The notes under the pieces were generated by a model that was given only the letters and a program-made list of their open reading frames with translations, was not told where the DNA came from and searched no databases. A DNA stretch of 62,645 bases from JAQVEM01 sp964616545 (GTDB lineage: Bacteria > Actinomycetota > Humimicrobiia > Humimicrobiales > Humimicrobiaceae). Below, in pieces: positions 35,916-44,205 of this stretch (position 1 is its first letter; each line of letters begins with the position of its first letter). The stretch lies in NCBI GenBank assembly GCA_964616545.1, contig CAZTUA010000030.1:1-62645 (forward strand). The letters are read 5' to 3'. A program made the translations under genes and the position numbers.

Positions 35916-36646
35916 AGTCTGCCATAGCATTCTGGAACATTCTCTTAAAGGATATGAAAAACTATTATCTGAAACCACCTAATGTAAGCTGGGGAATAAT
36001 TTTTCCCTTTGCATGGATGCTAATGTTTTTTTTCAGGTCAGGCACTGCTTTTCAAATTGAGGAAATATTTGCAGGGTTGGTTGCCATGTCAATACTTTTT
36101 GGCACAACTTCCATGCTTGCAGTAACAATTACTTTTGAAAGAAAAGCACGTTCATTTGACAGACTTCTTCTTGCACCTATAAGCACCGAGCTTCTTGTCT
36201 TTGCAAAAATAAGCGGCGCTATAATATTTGGGATAATTAACAGCTTTATTCCAGTACTTATATCTGTTTTATACTTCAAATCTCCTGTTGCAAACTGGTA
36301 TTTATTGTTTACAGGTATAATTCTATTATCTATTGTTTCAACTCTGCTTGGTCTTTCTATTGCAGTTTCCGCCAAAGAGGTATTTGAAGCACAGACATTC
36401 TCAAATTTTTTTAGGTTCCCAATGATTTTTCTGTGCGGTTTATTTATTCCGATTACAACATTGCCAATTTATATACGTCCGCTATCATATGTATTGCCAA
36501 TAACTTATGGAGTTGATGTTTTAAAATATTCAATATCAAAAGCAAATCATTTATATATCTGGCTTGATATAATTATCCTCATATTATTTTGCATAGGACT
36601 CTTTTACTTTAGTATTTTTAATATACGAAAGAAGTGGATTGTCTGA
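35912..36646 (+). CDS. ABC-2 type permease
   Basis: 244 residues with six hydrophobic segments. The segment RSFDRLLLAPISTELLVFAK and the C-terminal RFPMIFLCGLFIPITTLPIY are typical ABC-2 permease features. It is the membrane partner of the preceding ATPase. The substrate is unknown; ArsR control suggests a toxic compound or an ion. Confidence 0.93.
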   Translation: MKSAIAFWNILLKDMKNYYLKPPNVSWGIIFPFAWMLMFFFRSGTAFQIEEIFAGLVAMSILFGTTSMLAVTITFERKARSFDRLLLAPISTELLVFAKISGAIIFGIINSFIPVLISVLYFKSPVANWYLLFTGIILLSIVSTLLGLSIAVSAKEVFEAQTFSNFFRFPMIFLCGLFIPITTLPIYIRPLSYVLPITYGVDVLKYSISKANHLYIWLDIIILILFCIGLFYFSIFNIRKKWIV

Positions 36647-36752
36647 AGATTTAAAATATAAGATCAAAATTAGTATTGGTTATTTATCTGGTTTAAAATA
36701 TAATTATTAAACTGAGATAATTTATACAATATTAACGGAAGAAGGAAAATAA

Positions 36753-37595
36753 ATGTATAAATCTATTAAAGATTGTGTCAAATTAAATAATGGTGTAGAA
36801 ATGCCTATATTAGGGTTTGGAGTTTTTCAGATCAATGACAATGATGAAACAACCGAGTGCGTAAAAACAGCTATCAAATATGGATACAGGAGTATTGATA
36901 CAGCAATGATATATGGTAATGAAGCTGGAGTCGGGAAAGCCGTAAGAGAAAGCGGAACCAAAAGGGAAGATATTTTTATAACAACAAAATTATGGAATTC
37001 TGATCAGGGGTATAATAAAACATTAAAAGCTTTTGAAGATAGTATGGAAAGATTGATGATGGATTATCTTGATCTTTATCTAATACACTGGCCTGTCCCT
37101 AAAATTAACAAGTATGTTGATACTTGGAGAGCAATGGAAAAACTATATAAAGATGGAAAAATCCGTGCTATAGGTGTTAGTAATTTTAATATAAATCATT
37201 TGCAAGACATACTCACGCAATGTGAAATAATTCCTGCAGTAAACCAGATAGAATTCCATCCATGGCTTACACAGTCTGAGCTAATAAACTATATGCAACA
37301 AAAAAATATACATACGGAAGCCTGGAGCCCTCTTGCACACGGTGCTTTATTAAACAATAAAACATTAATTGAAATTGCTGAAAAATATAATAAAACTGTT
37401 GCTCAGGTAATTATCAGGTGGGACATCCATAAAAATGTAATTACGATACCAAAATCTGTAAAGGAAGAACACATTGCAAGCAACGCTGATGTTTTCGATT
37501 TCGAACTTACAGATCAGGATATTAAAACAATCGATGATTTAAATAGGGACTACAGAACGGGACCTGAACCTGATAAATTTAATTTAGAAACTTAA
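36753..37595 (+). CDS. Aldo/keto reductase
   Basis: 280 residues with the whole catalytic tetrad: Asp and Tyr in SIDTAMIYGNEAGVG (about 50-58), Lys in FITTKLW (about 79) and His in YLIHWPVP (about 112). NADPH-binding residues in IPKSVKEEHIASN are present. The closest group is the 2,5-diketo-gluconate reductase/YvgN type, which reduces aldehydes such as methylglyoxal. Start ATG follows GAAGGA. It is 106 bases after the ABC permease with its own ribosome-binding site; co-transcription is uncertain. Confidence 0.95.
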   Translation: MYKSIKDCVKLNNGVEMPILGFGVFQINDNDETTECVKTAIKYGYRSIDTAMIYGNEAGVGKAVRESGTKREDIFITTKLWNSDQGYNKTLKAFEDSMERLMMDYLDLYLIHWPVPKINKYVDTWRAMEKLYKDGKIRAIGVSNFNINHLQDILTQCEIIPAVNQIEFHPWLTQSELINYMQQKNIHTEAWSPLAHGALLNNKTLIEIAEKYNKTVAQVIIRWDIHKNVITIPKSVKEEHIASNADVFDFELTDQDIKTIDDLNRDYRTGPEPDKFNLET

Positions 37596-37610
37596 AGTAG
37601 CAAGAATCTC

Positions 37611-37660
37611 TGGCTCCCTAATAATTACAATTTCGAACCGTTTAATTAAAGAATTAAAGA
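37611..37660 (+). repeat. Short sequence related to 40555-40605 (copy A)
   Basis: TGGCTCCC followed 10 bases later by AATTTCGAA and then an AATTAAAGA-type stretch. The same blocks, in the same orientation and nearly the same spacing, occur at 40555-40605. The two copies flank the ankyrin gene pair. Translated, both give a related peptide containing ISNRLIKEL / ISNQIIKEL. The blocks also resemble the 3' end of the tRNA-Asn gene. Confidence 0.45.
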
Positions 37661-37732
37661 AGTTGAAGGAATATTCAACCATTAAATTTCTTATATAATT
37701 TGCATTATAATTATAATATATAATCCAAGCAG

Positions 37733-39541
37733 CTAGCTTTTTAAATTTCTATTCTCGGCACCTTCTTCTTTAAGTAAATCTATAATTTCAGAGTAACCAT
37801 TTTCTATTGCAATCATCAAAGCTGTATAGCCGTCATTACTTTTTGCATTAACATCTGCACCATTATTAATTAGTATATCTACAATATCTGTATATCCACC
37901 TTCCGACGCATACATTAAAGCTGTATCGCCCTCATCATTTTTTTCATTAACATCCGCCTTATTATTTATAAGAATCTCTACAATACCCTGATATCCTTCT
38001 GATACTGCCGATATTAAAGCCGTCCAACCTTTATAACCTTTTGCATCAATATCCACAGCATTATCTATTAACATCTCTACAACATCGGTATGCCCAGCTT
38101 CCACCGCAACTATTAAAGCTGTCCACCCATCATTACTTTTTGCATTAACATCTGCACTATTATTTATAAGCATCTCTGCAGTCTCGGTATGTCCACTCCT
38201 TGCTGCAATTATTAAAGCTGTATTGCCACTATTATTTTTTGAATCAACATCTGCACTATTATTTATAAGCATCTCCACAATATCAGTGTAGTTGTCCTGT
38301 GCTGCAAGCATTAAAGCTGTCCAGTCGTAATAACCTTTTGCATCAATATCTACATCATTTTCTATTAACATCTCCACAATATCAGTGTGACCTCCTTCTG
38401 TCGCATACATTAAAGCTGTCCAGCCATCATTATTTTCTGCATTCAAATCTGCGCCATTATTTATAATCAACTCTGCAACTTCAGTGTGTTCATGCAACAC
38501 CGCAAACATTAAAGCTGTATCGCCCTCATCATTTTTTTCATTAACATCTGCGCCATTATCTATCAGCATCTCTGCAATTTCAGTATAGCCACCAAGCACT
38601 ACTGCATGCATTAAAACTGTCCATCCGTCATTACCTTTAGCATTAACATCTGCGCCATTATTTATTAGCGTCTCTGCAATTTCGGTATGGCCATTTTTTG
38701 CCGCATTCATTAAAGCTGTCCATCCTTCACTATCTTTTGCATTAATATCTGCGCCATTATTTATCAGCGTCTCTGCAATTTCGGTGTAACCTTCTTCTGC
38801 TGCTATCATCAAAGCTGTCCAGCCATCCTTTTCTTTTGCATTAATATCTGCGCCATTATTTATTAGCGTCTCTGCAATTTCAATATGACCGCTGTTTACA
38901 GCATACATCAAAGCTGTATTGTTTCTATCATTTTTTGCATTAACATCCGCATCATTATTTATAAGCATTTCTGCAATATTATAGCAGTTCATATCCATAG
39001 CAATTAACAAAGCTGAATAGCCATCATTACTTCTAACATTAACATCTGCGCCATTATCTAATAATGTTTCCACAACCTCAATTTTGTCATTAAATGCTGC
39101 CCACATCAAAGCTGTCCATCCTTTATTATCTTTTACATTAATATCAGCTCCATTATTTATTAGCGTCTCTGCAATTTCTGTATAACCATGGTGTGTTGCA
39201 ATCATTAAAGCTGTTGTTCCGTTGTCGTTTTTAAAATTAACATGTGCTCCATTTTTTATTAGTATATTTACAATCTCAGTATAACCACCGTCTACTGCAA
39301 TCATTAAAGCAGTCCAGCCATCATTGCTTACCACATCAACTTGTACATCTTGCTCAATAAGTCTTTTTACATCTTCAAGATTACCTTGCTCACATGCTTC
39401 AATTAATTCAATTGCATTGTAAGCTTGATCATATTCTTCTAAGGCTTCATCAGTGGATGCTGTACTATCACAACTAGAAGTAGAGCTCAATATAAGAGCT
39501 AAAACTAAAAAAACTGTAATTATGTATATAAACTTCTTCAT
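37733..39541 (-). CDS. Ankyrin-repeat lipoprotein, 16-17 repeats
   Basis: 602 residues. The N-terminus has a hydrophobic segment ending LSSTSSC (Cys 24), a lipoprotein-like signal although position -3 is Thr. An N-terminal cap (about 45-75) is followed by 16 regular 33-residue ankyrin repeats of the type DGWTALMIAAEEGHTEIAE then TLINNGADINAK. The repeats build a protein-binding solenoid, probably outside the membrane. Start is 2 bases after the stop of the upstream ankyrin gene, whose last codons form its ribosome-binding site. The DNA repeats (period 99) will recombine easily, so copy number may vary between strains. Confidence 0.92.
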   Translation of the reverse strand: MKKFIYIITVFLVLALILSSTSSCDSTASTDEALEEYDQAYNAIELIEACEQGNLEDVKRLIEQDVQVDVVSNDGWTALMIAVDGGYTEIVNILIKNGAHVNFKNDNGTTALMIATHHGYTEIAETLINNGADINVKDNKGWTALMWAAFNDKIEVVETLLDNGADVNVRSNDGYSALLIAMDMNCYNIAEMLINNDADVNAKNDRNNTALMYAVNSGHIEIAETLINNGADINAKEKDGWTALMIAAEEGYTEIAETLINNGADINAKDSEGWTALMNAAKNGHTEIAETLINNGADVNAKGNDGWTVLMHAVVLGGYTEIAEMLIDNGADVNEKNDEGDTALMFAVLHEHTEVAELIINNGADLNAENNDGWTALMYATEGGHTDIVEMLIENDVDIDAKGYYDWTALMLAAQDNYTDIVEMLINNSADVDSKNNSGNTALIIAARSGHTETAEMLINNSADVNAKSNDGWTALIVAVEAGHTDVVEMLIDNAVDIDAKGYKGWTALISAVSEGYQGIVEILINNKADVNEKNDEGDTALMYASEGGYTDIVDILINNGADVNAKSNDGYTALMIAIENGYSEIIDLLKEEGAENRNLKS

Positions 39542-39551
39542 AACTATTCCT
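39476..39551 (-). repeat. 76-bp perfect direct repeat, copy 1
   Basis: Identical base for base to 40303-40378. It spans the ribosome-binding site, start codon and signal-peptide region of the longer ankyrin gene. It also supplies the last two codons and stop (CAG GAA TAG, except its first base or two) of the upstream ankyrin gene. Confidence 0.95.
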
Positions 39552-40368
39552 GGGCACCTGCCTCCTTAAGTAAGTCTGCAATCTCAGTGTGTCCGACATC
39601 TTCTGCCCACATTAAAGCTGTCATACCAGCATTATCTTTTTCATCAACATCTACGCCGTTTTCTATCAATAGCTTTATAGTTTCAGGGTAACCAAAGTAT
39701 GTCGCTAAAATTAAAGCTGTGTGCCCCCTATTATCTTTTGCATTAATATCTGCATTATAACCTATCAGCATTTCTACAATATCAGTATGACCATTACCTG
39801 CTGCAATAATAAGAGCTGTGCCATAAATATAATTTATTGCATTAACATCTGAACCATTATCTATTAGCATTTCTGCAATCTCAATATGTCCACTACTTGC
39901 CGCATACATTAAAGCTGTCCAGCCCTCAGTATTCCTTATATTAACATCTGCCCCATTATTTATAAGCACTTCTGCAATCTTAGCGTCACCACTACCTGCT
40001 GCAACCATAAGAGTGGTGCAGTCTTTATTATTTTTTGCATTAACATCTGCTCCATTATCTATTAGTATCTCTGTAATTTCGGTATTTCCAGACTTTGCTG
40101 CAAACATTAGCGCTGCACAACCGTTAAATAATTCTTCATCAACATTTTCACTATTAACATCTGCGCCATTATCTATAAGACTTTTTACCTCTTCAACATT
40201 TCCTTGCTCGCATGCTATAATTAATGATACTTCATAATCATCAATCTGTACTTCATTTTCTTCTCCTAAAACATCGCCATTGGATTTTACCCTATCACAA
40301 GCAGAAGTAGAGCTCAATATAAGAGCTAAAACTAAAAAAACTGTAATTATGTATATAAACTTCTTCAT
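39544..40368 (-). CDS. Ankyrin-repeat lipoprotein, about 7 repeats
   Basis: 274 residues. The first 22 residues (MKKFIYIITVFLVLALILSS onward) are the same as in the longer ankyrin protein, with a lipobox-like TSAC at Cys 24. After a divergent linker come a capping repeat (IIACEQGNVEEVKSLIDNG) and six ankyrin repeats ending LLKEAGAQE. One insert of about 5 residues separates the first two repeats. It is the upstream partner of a tandem duplication; sequence after the signal has diverged strongly, so only the 5' end was copied or homogenised recently. Confidence 0.92.
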   Translation of the reverse strand: MKKFIYIITVFLVLALILSSTSACDRVKSNGDVLGEENEVQIDDYEVSLIIACEQGNVEEVKSLIDNGADVNSENVDEELFNGCAALMFAAKSGNTEITEILIDNGADVNAKNNKDCTTLMVAAGSGDAKIAEVLINNGADVNIRNTEGWTALMYAASSGHIEIAEMLIDNGSDVNAINYIYGTALIIAAGNGHTDIVEMLIGYNADINAKDNRGHTALILATYFGYPETIKLLIENGVDVDEKDNAGMTALMWAEDVGHTEIADLLKEAGAQE

Positions 40369-40378
40369 AACTATTCCT
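40303..40378 (-). repeat. 76-bp perfect direct repeat, copy 2
   Basis: Second copy of 39476-39551, at an offset of 827 bases. It covers the ribosome-binding site, start codon and signal-peptide region of the shorter ankyrin gene. Confidence 0.95.
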
Positions 40379-40700
40379 ATTAGTTTAATATATTATATCC
40401 TATTATATATTATTATATATATTTTTCTATTTACTCTTTTTAAAGTAATTAATTAAGAGCCTAAATATTGAAATAGACTCAGAGTATAGTCACTATACTG
40501 TTAGGAAAAAGGATGCTCATTATTAACGAAGATCTTAATTTGTAAGATTGAAATTGGCTCCCCTTACAGACGAAATTTCGAATCAAATTATCAAAGAGCT
40601 ATTTAAATTTGGGAGATTTAATAAATAAATTTTAGTAATTCCAGGAATTAAATTTAGATAAATATAATAATTAAACTGGTTTATTTAAAATCTAATTTAT
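40369..40700. other. AT-rich gap between ankyrin and DUF362 genes
   Basis: About 330 bases without a complete gene. It contains the upstream region of the ankyrin pair (a run of TATATT steps near 40390-40430 where -10 boxes are plausible but not specific) and the short sequence at 40555-40605 that resembles copy A at 37611. The end of the DUF362 reading frame in its shifted frame is at 40701. Confidence 0.6.
40555..40605 (+). repeat. Short sequence related to 37611-37660 (copy B)
   Basis: TGGCTCCC (40555-40562) and AATTTCGAA (40574-40582) as in copy A, 11 bases apart instead of 10. The translated frame gives LAPLTDEISNQIIKELFKFG before a stop. It lies about 190 bases upstream of the ankyrin pair. 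The minus strand resembles a tRNA T-arm and acceptor end with GCCA, but a proper T-stem does not form. Confidence 0.45.
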
Positions 40701-41581
40701 CTAATAATTTTTAAAAATTTTTTCTTTAAAATTACGATGTGGTTTAAATGGGGTAATAAGGTTTTCGGGCTTTTCTCCAAGAGCCCCAATTTTATCTCCC
40801 GGATAGAGATTCCCTACTTTTTTTCTCTTAACAGCGTTAAATATTGGATATTATCGATATTGAAACCCATAATATAAGCTCCCAGGGAATCTGCGGCGAG
40901 TGCATCGAATGAAGACATTACCCAGCCTGAATTGATTGCTTTCCCGCGGACAGGACCACCATCTTCCATTCCAATGGTTCCATCAATAATTACAAGATTG
41001 GGGTAAACCAGATCTGCTATCGAGGCTATTATAGAGTAGATTGAATCTCTATGGATTTTTCTTCTCATAGAATATTTTTGGATCGCTCCGACCAGGACAT
41101 TTTTTATTCCTGCTGTCATTACCACTGAACAATGCGTTTTAGGACGGGCAATTGAAACCAGAAAGGGGGCTCCTAACATAGTTTTACTGAAGGGTAACTC
41201 TATCTCTGCTCCAGGGTATCTTATTGTCCTGACCATGGTTTTATCTTTTTCCAGATTGAAAAGTTCAACTTGAAGATTATCTTCAGCTATTTTCTTAAAA
41301 CCATACATCTTAAAACCCTCGTCTGTATTCCCCCATGCAGATTCTTCAACTATAATAATCTTTCCACTATAAAACGGTAAAATAAAGTCAATAAAACTTT
41401 TAACTGCTTGAAGCGGAGTTGTAGCTAACTCTACTCCCTGGCTATAGGCAGGAGTTTTAGTAATTACAAGATTAATCTTTATAATAATAGACAATACATT
41501 TGATAATGACGCCACAATATCTTTTTTAAGCAGCTCTAAAGAATCCCCTACGCCATCATAATGATTTTTGCTTTTCATCAT
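40701..41581 (-). CDS. DUF362 protein, reading frame shifted -1 at an A AAA AAG heptamer
   Basis: The zero frame runs 255 codons from 41581 and stops at 40816-40814. It shows DUF362 features: INLVITKTPAYSQGVELATT, SIARPKTHCSVVMTAGIKN, NLVIIDGTIGMEDGGPVRG and SSFDALAADSLGAYIMG. The last sense codons are GAA AAA AAG, followed at once by TAG. A -1 slip on A AAA AAG (40823-40817) opens 38 further codons, VGNLYPGDKIGALGEKPEN onward to a stop at 40701, which supply the typical family end including FKPHRNF. A 5-bp hairpin begins 6 bases after the heptamer. Either programmed frameshifting, a one-base deletion, or a sequencing error explains it. DUF362 proteins are of unknown function, often in anaerobes. 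Confidence 0.85.
40806..40823 (-). promoter_or_regulatory. Candidate -1 ribosomal frameshift site
   Basis: Slippery heptamer A AAA AAG at 40823-40817 in the correct phase, a stop codon TAG directly after it, a spacer of 6 bases, then the arm ATCTC (40810-40806), which pairs with GAGAT (40798-40794). This is the geometry of the dnaX-type signal, with a weaker stem. No clear internal Shine-Dalgarno stimulator is seen upstream. Confidence 0.5.
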
Positions 41582-41776
41582 TACTTATTTTATCATTAAC
41601 TTTATATAAAGTTATGATGATTTTTAGTATCATGGCCATATTTTATTAAAGCTGGATATGTTTAGTACTTCCCTTAATCACTGAACAATAAGTAATGTCC
41701 GGTATTTACTAAAGGAAAAAATTTTCCCAAAAATATATGTGCAATATATTAAAAAATATCTAAACAACTGAAATTA

Positions 41777-41805
41777 TTGACAGAAACTTAATATTTATAT
41801 ATTAT
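41777..41805 (+). promoter_or_regulatory. Consensus promoter of the tetR-ABC operon
   Basis: TTGACA (41777-41782) and TATTAT (41800-41805) are exactly 17 bases apart, 36 bases before the tetR start. It is one of the strongest promoter matches in the window, as expected for a promoter held off by a repressor. Confidence 0.85.
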
Positions 41806-41830
41806 GACCATATATACTATTTTAGTCATA
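41803..41830 (+). promoter_or_regulatory. Probable TetR operator
   Basis: TATGAC-N16-GTCATA forms an inverted repeat overlapping the end of the -10 box and the expected transcription start. Position and symmetry suit autorepression by the TetR protein encoded just downstream. Confidence 0.6.
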
Positions 41831-41841
41831 GGTATACAGTT

Positions 41842-42444
41842 ATGATAAAAGCGTTTACCAAAATTAATAAAAAACTTATCAAGCGCAATCTTATTAAAAA
41901 AGGCAGGGAATATTTCATAAGATACGGTGTCAAAAAAACCAGCATCGATGAACTTGCCAGAGCAGCAGGGATTTCCAAGGGCTCCTTCTATAAGTTCTTC
42001 AATTCCAAGGAAGCCCTTTTTTTGGCCATCCATGAAGAGTCCGAAGATAAATTGAGAAAGGATATGATGAAAAAGTTAGCAGGAATAGAGAAGCCCATCG
42101 ACAAACTGCGCACATTTTTTAAGAGCGCCTTTGATATTATGGAGGAAGATCCTATGTTAAGAATTATTTTTAACCAGGGGGAATTTGAAAACCTTAACAT
42201 ATTTCTTTCATCAAACCAGTACGAGAATCACTATCATTACGATATTGCCTTTCTGGAAGAACTTTTAAAGCAGTGGCAGGCCGGAGGTATTGTCAGAAAG
42301 CTGGATACCAGGACTGCAAGCAATATGATTGCCAATGTCTGTCGGTTGATTCTGCAAAAAGAAATTATGGATAAAGAAATGTATAAAAAGGTGAAAAATA
42401 TGCTTATAGAATGTTTATCCAACTACCTGGCGGAGCCGGAATGA
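41842..42444 (+). CDS. TetR-family transcriptional regulator
   Basis: 200 residues. The N-terminal helix-turn-helix is YGVKKTSIDELARAAGISKG then SFYKFFNSKEALFLAI (about residues 28-65), the best conserved part of TetR proteins. The C-terminal ligand domain (about 70-200) is not specific to a known subgroup. It ends with an ATGA overlap into the ABC ATPase gene, so it almost certainly regulates that exporter. Codon and base composition are those of the host region, unlike the following two genes. Confidence 0.93.
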   Translation: MIKAFTKINKKLIKRNLIKKGREYFIRYGVKKTSIDELARAAGISKGSFYKFFNSKEALFLAIHEESEDKLRKDMMKKLAGIEKPIDKLRTFFKSAFDIMEEDPMLRIIFNQGEFENLNIFLSSNQYENHYHYDIAFLEELLKQWQAGGIVRKLDTRTASNMIANVCRLILQKEIMDKEMYKKVKNMLIECLSNYLAEPE

Positions 42445-43403
42445 TGAGGGCTACTAAAAATAGTATGGATGCGATTATAACTGTATCAGGATTAACAAAA
42501 ACCTATAAAGATCTGGTTGCAGTAAATAGTCTTTCATTAAGTATTGAACCTGGAGAAATATACGGTTTTGTAGGTTTAAACGGAGCTGGTAAGACTACTA
42601 CTATTCGTATGCTGCTGGGAATGATAAAACCCAGTGCCGGGAAGGTTTTTTTATTTGGCACCAGGGTGCGGCCCGGACAGAGGTCAATCTGGGCCAGAGT
42701 GGGATATATGGTTGAGACTCCTCATGCCTATCCGGATCTTACGGTTCGGGAAAATCTGGAAGTGATTCGGCGCCTGCGAAAGATTGAGAACTCCAATGCA
42801 GTCCGGAAGGTTATCCATCAGCTGGGATTAACTGGCGAGGCCGAAAAACGGGCCGGCTATCTTTCACTGGGTAACTCACAGCGTCTTGGACTTGCAAAAG
42901 CGTTTATCCACCGCCCGGATTTACTTATCCTGGATGAGCCTGCGAATGGGCTGGATCCGGCCGGTATCGTAGAAATTAGAAATTTGCTGCGCAGTCTTGC
43001 CGAGAACCATGGCGTTACAATCTTTATGTCCAGCCATATCCTTAATGAAGTATCCCGGCTGGCGACCCGAGTAGGCGTGCTGCATGAAGGACGCCTGGTA
43101 AAAGAGCTAAGTGCCAGTGAATTAAAAAAACAGGAACAGGAACGACTGCTGGTAGATGTACGGAATAGAACGGCTGCCCTGTCGGTACTGGAGAGAGCAG
43201 GCTTAAAGGCCATTCCGGAGAACTGTAATTCAATTGTTATAAGGGATAAAAATGCCATTGAACACCCGGATAGGGTCGCTACCCTGCTCGTGAATTCAGA
43301 CTGCCCGCCCGTCAGGCTGATAGTAGAACATGAAGACCTTGAATCATATTTTTTAAGTCTGGTTGGGCAGAAAAGAACAGGAGATAATGAAAGGAATGAC
43401 TAA
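42441..43403 (+). CDS. ABC exporter ATP-binding protein (GC-rich)
   Basis: 320 residues from the ATG at 42441, which overlaps the tetR stop as ATGA; an earlier in-frame codon at 42411 is less likely. Walker A is GLNGAGKTTT, signature LSLGNSQRLGLAKA, Walker B LLILDEPANGLDP and the switch His is in MSSHILNEVSRL. It resembles bacitracin- and lantibiotic-type exporter ATPases. G+C is about 53-60% over 42661-42780, against the mid-thirties around it, which suggests recent transfer from a GC-richer source. Confidence 0.94.
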   Translation: MMRATKNSMDAIITVSGLTKTYKDLVAVNSLSLSIEPGEIYGFVGLNGAGKTTTIRMLLGMIKPSAGKVFLFGTRVRPGQRSIWARVGYMVETPHAYPDLTVRENLEVIRRLRKIENSNAVRKVIHQLGLTGEAEKRAGYLSLGNSQRLGLAKAFIHRPDLLILDEPANGLDPAGIVEIRNLLRSLAENHGVTIFMSSHILNEVSRLATRVGVLHEGRLVKELSASELKKQEQERLLVDVRNRTAALSVLERAGLKAIPENCNSIVIRDKNAIEHPDRVATLLVNSDCPPVRLIVEHEDLESYFLSLVGQKRTGDNERND

Positions 43404-44205
43404 ATCATCACAACACGTGACTTTTGAGATACTACCGGCTCTGCAGGTGGAAGTTAAAAAAGCACTGCGCTCAAAGGTGTTCTGGATAAGTATTCTAGCT
43501 TTCTTATTTTTTATCCTGATAGCAGGACTTTTTATGTTTATTTTAAAAAAGCCGGAGCTTGCAGATCGTATTGGACTGGTGGGAGCAAAAGCACAGGTAT
43601 TTGGTGGAGTAGCAGACTGGCCCGGACTATTCGAGCTGGTATTACTTATGTCAAGTATTGCCAGTATGATAGTATTCGGCTTTATATTTATATGGATATT
43701 CGGCAGGGAATATAGCGATAAAACCGTGTATGACCTGCTGGCATTGCCAACATCCAGAATTACCATCGTTTCCGCCAAGCTTATTACGGCTGCAATCTGG
43801 TCAATTATGCTAATACTGCAGGTTTTTATCCTCACAGTCAGTATTGGTGCAGTTCTGAATCTGCCCCGGTGGTCAGGTGCAGTAGTGCTGCACGGATTAT
43901 GGGACCTGTTTACCATAGGTATACTTATGGTACTACTGTGCATCCCTTTTGCGCTTGTGGCCAGTGCTACCCGCGGGTACCTGGCAGCAGTTGGGTGTAT
44001 TTTTGTAGTTTTAGTGCTGGGACAGGTTCTAGGCGTCCTGGGATATGGACAATATTTTCCCTGGTCTGTTCCGGGTTTGTATTCTGACCTGGCCCAGCAA
44101 AATGCTGCGCCACCTGTTCTGGCAAGCTACATCATGGTGGGACTGGTGGGAATTTTAAGTATCATTGCTATCAATATATGGTGGAAGTATGCAGACCAGA
44201 CCTAG
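43387..44205 (+). CDS. ABC-2 type permease (GC-rich)
   Basis: 272 residues from the ATG at 43387, preceded by CAGGAGAT; a TTG at 43363 would give 8 more residues. Six membrane segments are visible, the first SKVFWISILAFLFFILIAGL. The segment WIFGREYSDKTVYDLLALPT is typical of bacitracin/antimicrobial peptide ABC permeases. It overlaps the ATPase gene by 17 bases and is its membrane partner. It shares the raised G+C of the ATPase gene in its second half. Confidence 0.92.
   Translation: MKGMTKSSQHVTFEILPALQVEVKKALRSKVFWISILAFLFFILIAGLFMFILKKPELADRIGLVGAKAQVFGGVADWPGLFELVLLMSSIASMIVFGFIFIWIFGREYSDKTVYDLLALPTSRITIVSAKLITAAIWSIMLILQVFILTVSIGAVLNLPRWSGAVVLHGLWDLFTIGILMVLLCIPFALVASATRGYLAAVGCIFVVLVLGQVLGVLGYGQYFPWSVPGLYSDLAQQNAAPPVLASYIMVGLVGILSIIAINIWWKYADQT

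Noticed and set aside
37733..40368. CRISPR-like periodic array
   Set aside because: The regular 99-base period is the coding repeat of ankyrin units in open reading frames, with no constant repeat and variable spacers.
42411..42440. Upstream start of the ABC ATPase inside tetR
   Set aside because: The ATG at 42441 gives the usual ATGA overlap and the correct protein length; the earlier codon adds ten residues not typical of the family.
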